Origin: Bombardia bombarda
Lineage: Eukaryota; Ascomycota; Sordariomycetes; Sordariales; Lasiosphaeriaceae
Length of the DNA stretch: 64,000 nucleotides
Assembly (NCBI GenBank): GCA_030512295.1
Contig: JAULSR010000009.1
Location: forward strand, 496,001-560,000
Direction: 5' to 3'
Shown: positions 46,718-57,085 of the stretch, piece after piece
How positions within the stretch are numbered: position 1 is the stretch's first letter
How the letters are laid out: each line of letters starts with the position of its first letter
Position numbers and translations under genes: made by a program
Notes under the pieces: model-generated
Told to the model about the DNA's origin: nothing
Databases searched by the model: none
Seen by the model: the letters and a program-made list of their open reading frames with translations, nothing else

Positions 46718-47259
46718 TTCTCGGGGGTCGTTGTTGGGATCTGTACTGTGAACGATGTGGTGGTGGTAGTAGTAGTAGGCAAGTGGGAGGGTTCGGAGCG
46801 GTTGGCGCCACCTCCTGTGCACAGAAGGGGAGAACCTAAATGAAGGTGAAACAAACTATGGGGAAACTATGGGGTGGGTGCGAGCAGATACTGTGTAAGC
46901 TGTACGTACCCGGTACTTGGCCGTAACCGATGAAATATGCGTGCCTTCCGTATGGGTGGCGCCATACGCCATAAAGAGGGGTAGATGTACTGGTTGCCTA
47001 GGGACATTGCTTCCGCCACAGCGATGTCGGGCAAAAAGGCGTACGTGCATGATCACTCCCTTAAGTTTTAGACTCACGGCTTGGGGTGATTGATTGGTTG
47101 CATTTATGAAGATAGAAGATAGCATTTTTTGCTTCTTGCAATTGAGGCCAGCATGTGGGATCAAAACCACGCGACACCGCTTTTCACCTCTAACCATCTC
47201 AAAATATTCCATCCGGGCCCTCAATTTTGCACTCAATCACGGCGATAGCATCCCCCATC
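46718..47259. promoter_or_regulatory. Divergent promoter region of amidase and CmcJ-like genes
   Basis: 542 bases separate the two start codons. A shared control region is inferred from the head-to-head arrangement. No specific site is claimed. Confidence 0.45.
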
Positions 47260-48504
47260 ATGGCAGTTGTCGAAGCCCGCTTCAAGTTCCTTGCTAGGCT
47301 TGATCGGTTTGTTGCTGAAAAGCCATTCTTCGTAACCACTGCCGCCGATATCGAATTTGACCCAGCCAAACACACCAATATTGAGCACGAGATAAAATCG
47401 GTCAAGGTTCATGACATCCGAGGCCGCCAGTCCCAGTTTAGCATTGCTTTGTCTGGGTTCCAGGTCATTGATCATACTCCCAAACTACTCGAGCTCGAAA
47501 CACTCGACCATGTTGCCGCTTACAAGCAAGAGACGCAGGAAGTCTTGAAGAATCTGTTCCAGGCTGAGCATGCCATTACCTTTGACCTGCGGGTATGGCT
47601 CTCTCTACCTGTGTCTGCAATGGAAGTCTAATAGGAGTCAGATCCGCAAGAATGAGCGTGTTCCTAACGCTGTGCTTGACCTCAACAACCCATTGGATAT
47701 TGACAGTCCTGTCAAAGGTACCGGACCAAGATGTCATGATTTCTGCTTAGTTCGCAAACAGCTGACATTCATCCTCAGAGGCCCACAATGGCAAGAGCCA
47801 CTAATTATATCCCGATGGCGTCAAGTGTTGGCTTCAACAAACTTGTATGCACCAAGGCTGATGCTGCCTATGCAGATTACACCTTCACTAGCGGTCCCAT
47901 TGTGGTCAAACGAGAGCTCATCGGGCGCGGGCTTGAGCGGTATCTTCGCCCTGGATATCGATTTCGAATCGTGAAGTAAATCAATCCCCTACTTTTCATA
48001 TAGATATTTCCCATTACTGACGTCCCTGGAAACCTGGTTAGCTTTTGGAGAAGCATCCTTCCTGTTGTCCGGGACGCCCCATTGGCGTTTTGTGATTTCC
48101 GAACAGTGCAGTCCGAAGACACGGTCGTTGTGGACCGGATTCGACCAGATCGCACAGGGGAAATCTTCCATTTCCACTTCAATGAGAAGCAAAAATGGTC
48201 AGTCGCGAAGCATAACCACACAAAGGAAGCTGCAGGAAAACTAAAAGTCGATATTTAGGTACTACCTCGATTCCATGACCAGTGAGGAGCCGGTCGCGTT
48301 TGTCACGTACGACACGGCAGCAGGTAGTCACGCCCGATGTAAGTCAGTCTACATGCACTCTCAAACACACTCTTGGGTCCGTTTCATATTAACCAAGCAT
48401 TTCCAGTCTGCCCTCATGTATCCTTTACACCAGATTCAACGGATAACTCGGTTCCACCTCGTCTCAGCGTTGAGACACGTAGCATTATCATCACCCCAAT
48501 CTAG
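47260..48504 (+). CDS. CmcJ-like (7-alpha-cephem-methoxylase P8-related / GA4-desaturase-type) protein, seven exons
   Basis: Exons: 47260-47592, 47642-47717, 47779-47790, 47876-47975, 48042-48197, 48259-48338, 48407-48504, giving 285 codons with stop and no frame loss. Family landmarks include NERVPNAVLDLNNPLDI, PVK.AHNDYT, RYLRPGYRFRIVNFWRSI, RDAPLAFCDFRTV, KQKWYYLDSMTSEEP and ARFCPHVSF. Fungal members are putative oxygenases or hydroxylase-like enzymes, many in biosynthetic clusters. The His residues in AHND and CPHV are plausible metal ligands, by inference. Exon 3 is a 12-base micro-exon, and the following intron needs a GC donor (GCAAGA). Confidence 0.8.
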
Positions 48505-48700
48505 ACCAGAACTAAGCTGCTTTCTCTCTCGTTTTACTGAGTCTCTTGGGCATGTATATGCGATGGATTTACACTTTACCCACGTAGTAGACTTAGTGCC
48601 TAAAGCAATGGATTTTATGATAGTAATTCAGCGCCCCTGGGGTGTACACAGGATGAGATTGCCCTAGTCTCTGGCCACACAACTGATTAACTCATTTGCA
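48505..48700. other. Trailer of CmcJ-like gene
   Basis: No coding potential is recognised. Confidence 0.35.
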
Positions 48701-48972
48701 ATTGTGCCATGCTTGCCGTGTGCCCCAATAGTTTTTTAAACCATGCAGCCATCACGATAATAACGTGCAGGATCAGACCATAAGAGCACATAAATTCTGC
48801 AAGCCAGCGGCCAGGACTCGGTCAGCCTGGTTGTAATTGTGCCGTGCAATGCCGTGTGCCCCAATTGTTTTTCAAACCATGCAGCCATCACGATAATAAC
48901 GTGCAGGATCAGACCATAAGAGCACATAAAATTCTGCAAGCCAGCGGCCAGGACTCGGTCGGCCTGGTTGTG
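48701..48972. repeat. Tandem duplication of ~136 bp
   Basis: Copy 1 (48701-48835) and copy 2 (48836-48972) are nearly identical over the segment from CCATGCAGCCATCACGATAA to the CAGCCTGGTTGT-type end. They differ at a handful of positions and one A insertion. No protein is encoded. Confidence 0.85.
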
Positions 48973-49195
48973 GTATTGATCAACATACACACCTGACCTT
49001 ATTCCCAGACCAGAGAGCTGGGTCAACCCACGACGGTTACTTAACAACCCCCCTATGGGCTCTGCTCCCCGTCCTCTTCTTGCCACCACTAACTTTGTCA
49101 AAGACAATAATTCCATCACTCACACAAACTTCTCGAACCTACTCGAGAAGCGCACAAAAGACCAGACCCGCGGTAACATTGACATATTCGAGAAA

Positions 49196-49504
49196 ATGTC
49201 AGCTCTAGCGGTTAGTTCTCAGCTTGATGTCCATTCTCTCAGCTCCCTACTTGGATAGTTGCGAGACAAGCCTGCTGATCTTGATGTCTCGCCACAGAGC
49301 TTCGCCGACTTCCCGTCGTTCGAGTTTGAGCTCGGAGGCAGTAATGTCGTGGATCACCACCAAGTGGAGAGCGACAGGGTCCAGCCGTGGAAGAATGGCC
49401 ACGTGCTCGAGATCGAGCGCTGGAACACGATGGCGAAGGTGCTTGTGGGACATAACCCCAAGTTGCCATACCTTGCCGAGACTGGGAATGCTGGTGGCTG
49501 GTGA
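49196..49504 (+). CDS. Small hypothetical protein (exons 49196-49210, 49259-49504)
   Basis: A five-codon first exon (MSALA) followed by a GTTAGT donor and a 48-base intron ending GGATAG joins to LRDKPADLDVSPQSFADFPS and so on, 87 codons including stop. The protein is acidic, without membrane segments or known motifs (contains FEFELGGSNVVDHHQVESD). The support is only the in-frame splice and even codon use, so this could be a chance frame or a fragment. Confidence 0.35.
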
Positions 49505-50126
49505 AGGAGTGTGCTGGTGAAGGAGTGTGCTGGTGGCTGGTGAACGAACCGACAGGTTGGCTTATCTTGGTTGTTTCTGTCTTTTATGTTTGTAGTAGCT
49601 AAGGCCTGATTGGATGCCAATCTTCGACGTGGATTGGTACTAAATAAAAAAGTATCTTGCCTTACTAAGTACCGGGCAAGCTTCTTACACTCTTTGGCTG
49701 CACCCTCTAGTCCTACAACCTTGCTTTGCCCTACATACATGTACTTAGACGGTTATCCGCACGCTCCTCGACAGACACCCGACCTACCGCAGTAACTTAC
49801 CCCGCACTTGCGCAATGTACCCTGGGTTGTGTGCCCCGATTGCAAACCGCCTGTCAGTGGAAAAAGGCTCCTCAAGCCCCCTTCCCACTTTTTGAAGCTT
49901 TTGACACAGGAAGCCAATCTGATTTTGATGTCGTCGTAGGTCACATCACCAGGTGTCGATCATGGAGACGGAAGCCCAGCTACGTCGCCTCGTTATCGGG
50001 AGTAACTACTCTGCCTCAGTTTCCAGTTCCGAGGCCATCAAAACACCAACCATGTCGGTAGACACGTAAGCACTTTCCTGCACTACCTACACATCTACGT
50101 AGGGTACACATGCATTTTCAGCCCAA
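49505..50126. promoter_or_regulatory. Upstream region of the NLR gene
   Basis: There is a possible non-coding or very short first exon at 50052 (ATGTCGGTAGACAC followed by GTAAGC). Splicing it to the CAG before 50118 runs into a stop, so it was not used as the protein start. Confidence 0.4.
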
Positions 50127-53100
50127 ATGCTGCCCAAGAAGAATAGCAACATTGACAGCGAATCCAGGGCCGGTGACAGCGAATCCAGGGCCGGTGACAG
50201 CAACAACACCTACGCGGCGAAAAGGTGGGAAGATGCCTTAAGGCGTTGCCGGGATAAGCTCCAGGGCGACTACGAGACGGTATCCAAGTTCGACTCGCCT
50301 GAGAAGCTGCTTGCCGGCCTCGATGAGATACAGCGCCAACAGCAGGCAGAGTCGTCATCCTCCCTGTCGGCACTGCTTGCACAAGTCCTCCCCACCCAGC
50401 GTTCCATCAAAGAGCTGGGAGCACTCTTCATCGCATCCATGTTGCCGCATTCTGTCACTGCTGGCTTGGCCTGGGGTCTTCTTTATCTCTGCGTCAAGGT
50501 AAGTAAAACGCTGGACTGCTTTCTGAAGCTTATCGTGGGAATTTTTATGCGGTGCATGCATGCGCTGACAGTGGGCACGCATCGACGGCTCTCTCTCTCT
50601 CTACCAGTTGTGTGCAGACCACGATAGCGCCTCAAAGCGCTTGACAGAGGTCCTCTCCAAAATTCGACGCCAATTCGCCGTTCTGAATCGGTTCGCAAGC
50701 CGAATCACAGATCAGGACGAGATCTGTATTGCCTTTATTGACATATTTGAGGCCCTCATATTATTGTGGAGCGATTGTGTCAAGTTCTTTCGCACCCACC
50801 CCCCAGGAAGTGAGGGGACAATTCTTCTTCTTCTTCTTCTTCTTCTCCTTCTTCTTCTTCTTCTTCTTCTTCTTCTTCTTCTACTTCTACTTCTTCTACT
50901 TCTTCTACCAGAATACCAGTCATGAATCCAAACAGCTTCTCCTAACTTAAAGAATATGGCAGGCTCCGGGGATTACCAGGGTTGGACCAAGCTTGAGCCT
51001 AGGATTAAGGAAACCACAGATACCATCGACGATACAATGAAGTACCTGGAGCGGCTGCTTTCTCTCAGCGCGGGCGGTCAGCCGTACCAATCATCTTCGT
51101 ATCGCGCCGGAAAAGGGCAGCCACATTTGCACGAGGTGGAAACCGCTTTTCCTGTTGTTCTACTCCGACACTCTGCAAATACCCAGTTTGTTGGCCGCAG
51201 CGACTATCTCGACGACATTTCTGCTTACTTTAGAAGGGGAGCCGCTGCCGGAAAGAATGATGATCTGTGCATCTACTCCATTTGCGGAATCGGGGGCGTT
51301 GGGAAAACAGAGCTGGCTCTACAATATGCGAAGCAGCATGCTCACGAGTATGATGCGCTGCTTTGGGTTCGAGCTGAGACAGTCGAATCACTGCGCCAAG
51401 ACTTCACCAAGATTGCCATGGCACTCAAGATCCCTGGCGCCCATATCGATGGCGATCCTACGAACAACTTGTCTCTTGTGCATCTCTGGTTCCGGGAGAT
51501 AGGTAAGCATCAGCTCACATCTTAGCTTGACGTCTTGCACCCAGTGGAAGAAGAGCCTCTAACTGGCAAAAAACAGACAGACCGTGGCTTCTCATTTTTG
51601 ACAACATGGAGAAGTTCAAGGACCTTCAGGCCTTCATACCCTTTGATTGCCGTGGTTCCGTCATCATAACCACAAGATACCAATCGCAAGCACAACTTTG
51701 TCGGCGCAAGCATCGAGTCCTCAAGCCCCTCTCGAATATCGAAGCACAGACGCTCTTTATGGAATTGCTTGGACGTCCCGAAGATGATCAGGAGCACTCG
51801 CCCGCGGGCGATTTGCACCAACACCAAGCAGGTGATAAGAAGTCAATCGATCATCTCTCATCCGAGAATAGGGATGCAGTGTGCTACCTTCTAGAGCAGA
51901 TGGACGGACTGGTCCTTGGGATCCATCAGATCGCTGCCCTGATACGCTTTCAAGATCTGACTGACGACATTGCCAAGTTCGCCGACAGATATAAAAGACA
52001 ACCGCAGCGCCTTCTCGGTAAATCGGACGGGATCGAGGGCCACACTCTTGCTACCCTTTGGGAGATGAGCTTTGCGTTGATAAGCCCGAGCAAGAACATC
52101 AATGCTTGGCTTGTTCTCGGTATCATATCTTTCCTCCAAGCTGATGAGATACCCACCGCCATCTTTCTTCCCACCGGAGATGTCACTTTCTTGGATGAGG
52201 AGCTGTCATTTTGTAAGGACGGTGATGAGTAAGTGTCGCATCCTAGGCTGGCAGAAAAAAAAAAATTTCCCTCCTTTGTTATAGCTTTGGAGGTCCTTAT
52301 GGCGAACCGACTGCCCAGCCGACTGTTACTGACAATGAGAAACCAAACGATAGTGTTGATGAAGCTGTCGACGCCCTAAAGGCCATGGGCTTAGTGGAAA
52401 GAAAGAAGAACAAGATCAGTCTTCATCGCCTCGTTCAGACCGCATTCTTGTTTTCATTGACGCCAGAGCAGCAGCAAAAGCTTTTTGACTACACCTGCGC
52501 GCTGATGAACCACATCTTTCCTGTCACGGTCCAGGGAGAGCCAATGTATGGACAGTGGGAAGCCTGCTCAGAGTACTATCAGCATGCGCAGTCGCTCGCC
52601 CTATTCTTCTCCCGCCTCAAGGCTGCAAAATGTCCTCTCGTCGCCTCCGACGCATTCTCCTCCCTCATGACTAACTGTGCTTGGTAAGCATACCCCCAGA
52701 GACACCACCTCTCCCCCATTTTTTCTTTGATATGTACGGGGTGAGTATAATCGTACCTTTGGCGGTGCTAATGAGGCACTATGTATGTGTGTTTGTTAGG
52801 CATCTGTTCGAGCGCGGCACCCAACGTGAAGCGCTGGGCTTGGTGGACATAGCCATCGAGGCGTGCACTGATAAGGGATTGGTATATGCGCATCTGCTCA
52901 ACACGGCCATGATGAGCCACTTCAAGCTGAATGATATGGTCAATGCCGGGAGAGTTCTGGACGAGAGCCGTGCCATCCGGGAGAAACTCCTCAAGGCTGA
53001 TGACCAAAATCTAGCTACGACGTTGGGGAATGTCGGCACGCTAGAGGTGGGCGAAGGGAGACTGGACGAGGCCTATGCACATCATCAACAATGCCTGGCC

Positions 53101-53971
53101 ATTCGCCTGAGAGACCCATCTATGGGGGTCCTGCAGGGTGTTGCGCATGTGAATTTGGGACGGATCGACTTTTTAAAGGGGAACTATGCTGCTGCCGCAG
53201 AACATTACGAGACTTGCGAAAAGCTGTTTCTCCAAAACGGCGGCCCGGATGGGTTTTTGATGGTTGGGTGAGTTGACATTTCGGTATAACTGCTCTGATG
53301 TTGTTCATGCAATTCATGCGCTTACGGCCCTACCTCGGTCGGACGGACAACTCTGAGATACCTTAGAAGTTAAACTCGCTAACTGAGAGAATTAGAATCA
53401 ACTATGCATGGGGCAACCTGAAGGCGGCCCTGGGCGACTTGGAGGATGCGAAGGTGCATTTCAACAAATGTCTCGAGACGCTTCTTCGACAGACGCCTGG
53501 GGAACTCAAGGTTGCATCGACATGCTTCAAGATTGGCTGTCTTGAGCTTCAAATGGAAAATTTTCAGGCGGCAATGTATGTGCCTTTTTTTTTTTTTTTT
53601 TTTTAATTTTATTTGAGACCCAAATGGTGTCCTGCTATTATTCGCGTTTGACTACCTTCCACCCAGCTGACACAACCAGGGATGCACTGAGTCGAGGCTT
53701 GGGTGCCGCCAGGGCTCGCGGTGAAGATGGCAGAGGCGAAGAGGCGCGCATACTCAGGAAGCAGGCCGAGGCTCTGGAGAGATGCGCTCCTCATGTGCTC
53801 GACGATGTTCTGAAGCTTGCAGACATGGCCGACCCTGAGCACCTGCGGGGGGAGGCTGAAACAATCAGGCGGAGGCTTGGACAGGCTGGTCTTGATGGTA
53901 GCATATACAGTAACGTCGTGGGGGACGAGGAGCTGGCGTACAACAACTTGGTCAACCCATTCGACAGGTGA
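50127..53971 (+). CDS. NLR-type protein: N-terminal STAND effector-like domain, NB-ARC, TPR (eight exons)
   Basis: Exons 50127-50498, 50608-50809, 50963-51502, 51577-52228, 52285-52683, 52800-53267, 53396-53575 and 53680-53971 total exactly 1035 codons. Residues ~60-190 form a helical domain (GLAWGLLYLCVKLCADHDSA, ...FEALILLWSDCVKFF) like the DUF7708/Goodbye-type N-termini of fungal NLRs. A linker leads to NB-ARC: FVGRSDYLDDI, Walker A GIGGVGKT (Lys306), WLLIFDN (Asp380) and GSVIITTR. From ~720 helical TPR-like repeats follow (ALGLVDIAIEACTDKGLVYAH, LATTLGNVGTLEVGEGRLDEA). Such proteins act in non-self recognition and programmed cell death. Intron 2 contains a long (CTT)n tract. The stop is TGA inside a donor-like GGTGAGT, so a longer C-terminus is possible. 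Confidence 0.88.
50821..50911. repeat. (CTT)n microsatellite in NLR intron 2
   Basis: About 90 bases of nearly pure CTT/TTC with a few TAC variants fill most of intron 2. Read through, they would encode poly-Leu or poly-Phe. Confidence 0.9.
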
Positions 53972-54043
53972 GTACCTGAGACCAGTATTCTAGTCCCCAG
54001 AATAACAGGTAGCTCTTTGTGCAACAATTCAGTTTTGATATGG
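53972..54043. other. 72-bp convergent spacer
   Basis: A very short gap separates the stop of the NLR gene and the stop of the next gene on the opposite strand. Confidence 0.5.
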
Positions 54044-54622
54044 TTAGTTGGATCTTGCGTCCAAACCGATCTGAAGGACCATGAGTGCCACCTGCAGCAC
54101 ACCCAGCCCAATGGAAATGACGCCAAAGCTGAGTGCAGAGATAAAAGTCCAATAGCGCAAATGGTCCCGTCTGTCAAACACCAGGGTCCGAAAGTCGTTG
54201 GGGTCTGCGCGTCCATGTACTCCTGCAATCGCAACAGCTTGGCACCAAGGAAGGGGAAGTCGGACTGGGCCGAGTAGTTTGAGCGCAGCGGGGGCGAGTT
54301 GAGGTATGTGAACAGCGTGTGCTCCTGCCAGCTCTTGGCGCGCAGCTTGCGGAAGACGACGTCGTCCCGTATCCGCGCCGGCCACGCGGCGACGGTGGCG
54401 TCCTTCTTGGACTCATTGCGTGACCGACTGTCCTGCGCAAAGATGACGCCGAAGGAGATGAGTATCTCGCGGCAAAAGTTCTCAAAGGGGGGCTGTTGGG
54501 AAGCTGTCGTATTGAGCGAGGACAGACTGGCTGTGTCGTGGTCGACGTCGTCTGCGAGTCTGTGAAGGCGGATTGGATTTGCATGATCAGAGTATGGTCT
54601 TTTGCGGCCAGGACAGGGGTGA

Positions 54623-54655
<33 letters not shown>

Positions 54656-55559
54656 GGCAGGCAGACAGGCAGGCAGACAGACAGGCAGACAGAAGGATTG
54701 TGACATACTTGTTCAGAAAAGCGACCGATCCGGGCGCCGACAAGCAGATCAGGGCGCAGTAGGCTGGATACCTGAACAGCTTGAGGGTGCGCGTGCGTTC
54801 GTCGAGCACCAGGTGCTCAGTCAGGCAGTCGACCCACTCGATGTGCACCTTGCCGACGCGGACGAGGTTGGAGAAGTAGATGTTTGAGGCGTTGATGGGA
54901 GGGACAGGGACAGGCGAGCCACCGCCGGTAAATTGTCGCTGCGGGAGACGCTGTCCCAGCGCGGCGAGCAGCCTTCCGAAAGAAAGCATGCCATACTCGG
55001 CAGCGCTGACATTGCTGGGGAATGTGTCCTGGCTGCGGAAACGCGGCGATGATGATTGCGTGCCGTGCGCCTTTGTTGTGGGGTAGATTTCCAGCAGTGC
55101 ACCCGCCGGCTTGGGCTTGGGCTTGTAGAGCATCGAGATCCAACCACAGGCGATAAACACAGCCTGGTGACAGGCGCCATCGTGCTCTCTCTCGGGCGCA
55201 AGAATGTTGCCCTTGTTTCGGAGCTCTCGCACAATGTTAGATATCGAGGCGATGTTGGACTTGGTAACTTCCTCTGCCATCGCCTTGACGAAGTCCAGAA
55301 GGACTGCAACGTCAACAGCGTCGGTTGCCTTGCCACCCATTGGCGCCAGCGCAGTGGCGAGTGAAGGAGAGCCGCCGAGTAGTTGCTCCTGAAGGTGAGA
55401 TGTGAACCATTCCACACATCTTTGCTGGAGATCTCGCTGCTCAGGATTGTTGACCTCGAAACTTTCGAACATTTCTCTCACACACAATGATGAGTATGAA
55501 GGATAGCAAGAATTATTGATGAGGTATATGAGAAGAAGGGCAACGGCTGCCTGGAGCAT
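54044..55559 (-). CDS. Conserved fungal membrane-anchored protein of unknown function, with frame break
   Basis: Exons 54709-55559 and 54044-54559 are joined by an intron (GTATGT to TTCACAG) holding the GACA repeat. The start is either the ATG at 55559 with a hydrophobic leader (LQAAVALLLIYLINN) or the ATG at 55472. The body reads GILISFGV-type (REILISFGVIFAQDS), SNLVRVGKVHIEWVDCLTEH and LKLFRYPAYCALICLSAPGS, a pattern I know from uncharacterised Pezizomycotina proteins. The end has DPNDFRTLVFDRRDHLRYWT followed by a membrane segment (FISALSFGVISIGLGVLQVALM). The last ~55 codons lie one base out of frame with the rest. The slip is at ~54205-54220 (EYMD / GRADPND) and no intron explains it. 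Confidence 0.7.
54624..54692. repeat. (GACA/GGCA)n microsatellite in intron
   Basis: About 17 tetranucleotide units of CAGA/CAGG lie inside the intron of the membrane-protein gene. Confidence 0.9.
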
Positions 55560-55572
55560 TATTACGCACACT

Positions 55573-57085
55573 GGCGCAGGTGTTCTAAAATAGACAACAC
55601 TTCCAGCTCAGGATCATGATTGAGGGAGCCTCTGCAGTATTCCTATTTCGTGCTACGTATGTACCAGGTCAATGTATGTATGTACATGTACAATACATAC
55701 CTAATTACCTCAAGCCACCAGCGCTAACAAGCGGCACGGCGCCCTGCTCGTCTCAGGTTTCGGGTTGTATGGCTGCAACGTTCATCAGGTAGGCATCATT
55801 GGCTCTGTTACGATGATCTATTATTGTGTGGTAGGACACGCACCAAAATCTTGTGGTGCCCGGAAGAATCCAGGGCGAAGCTATCTGAGTCCAGGTCTCC
55901 AAGTCTGCCATCTGAGTGTAGGGCTTCTGTCGGGGAGACTTACCCAGGTAAGCTTGAACCGTGGCCACCAGCGCAATATCGATGTTAAGGCTACTTCAAT
56001 CGTCTTCGCTTATCAGCATTCTCATTGCCAATGGGACATAATGTCGAAAACAAGCAACAAGACGACGGTTGAATTGAAAATGGAGATATGCTACAGGCGC
56101 ATCCCAAGGTCAACTCCACTAGTCTAGATTCCAGCGCAGTTACGGTGGAAGTTAGCCGGGCGGGCCAAACAAGGCTTGATTTTGGTACAAGTCATCAAAA
56201 GCTCAAAAGGGCCAGAAAATGCGTATTGGGGGGTTTTGAGCAAATTTGGCTCGTATCCGAGGAAAAAAAGGGGGCTTGGTGCCGGGCAATTGCGTATGTG
56301 GGTGCGCGGCTAGGGATTTCCAATAACACATACATCACCACCAACTACTTCTAATATAGAGATAACTCAAATGTAATAGCTTTGACGATAGATAGACCAA
56401 TGCCTCACTCCCCACCTGCACCAGATTTTTATATAGATGTGTGGAGTTGTAGTGGATTTACTCGAGTAATAGTTGACTGTTTGTTGCGATGCGACCGGCG
56501 GTGGTTGCAGTGCGCCAATTGCGCTGGGATTTGGTAGTGTTAACCCCGAAGAGTGTTTTGTCACCTATGACCCTAACTAACCCTTTGGGCGGTGATTTGC
56601 ACGTATCGCGCACTTTGGGTAGCTACCGTGGTGCAGAATTGAGGCAGACTCACTCCCCATAAACTGTTACATAAAGGGCTGTAGAGATAAAGGTGGACAA
56701 ACCCCCAACCCATCCGCCATTCATGCACCCTTTCAGATATCGTGCCCATGTCCATGTCCACATCCACGAATCCCATAAGAACGCGTCCAAAAAGATCTCT
56801 TTCGCCACATAGAGACCTTACATCGCCCATTCTTCCATCAAAGAATCCCATCAACACCATAACTAAGCAGCTTTCCGTTATAATTATCAGCATCAACCAT
56901 ACCAAAAGATCAGGGAATGAGCCAACATCAGTTCCAGAAGTAGGTAAGTAAAGAAGCAACACCCCCAATAGCCACTTCGAGCCGGTGTCCTATCCACCCT
57001 TCATAAATGTCTTACCAAAAGAAAAGAGAGAGAAGACCACCAGGTAGCCGTTATAATCTCCAAGCCAGATAATCACAATAAACAC
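55573..57085. other. 1.5 kb intergenic region
   Basis: No supported gene. The frames at 55765-56127 and 56573-56968 are short, overlapping and motif-free. Confidence 0.4.

Noticed and set aside
50729..50950. Poly-Phe/Leu frame at 50.8 kb as a hydrophobic protein
   Set aside because: It is the CTT microsatellite inside an intron of the NLR gene.
54495..54887. Asp/Gln/Thr repeat frames at 54.6 kb
   Set aside because: They are translations of the GACA microsatellite within an intron.
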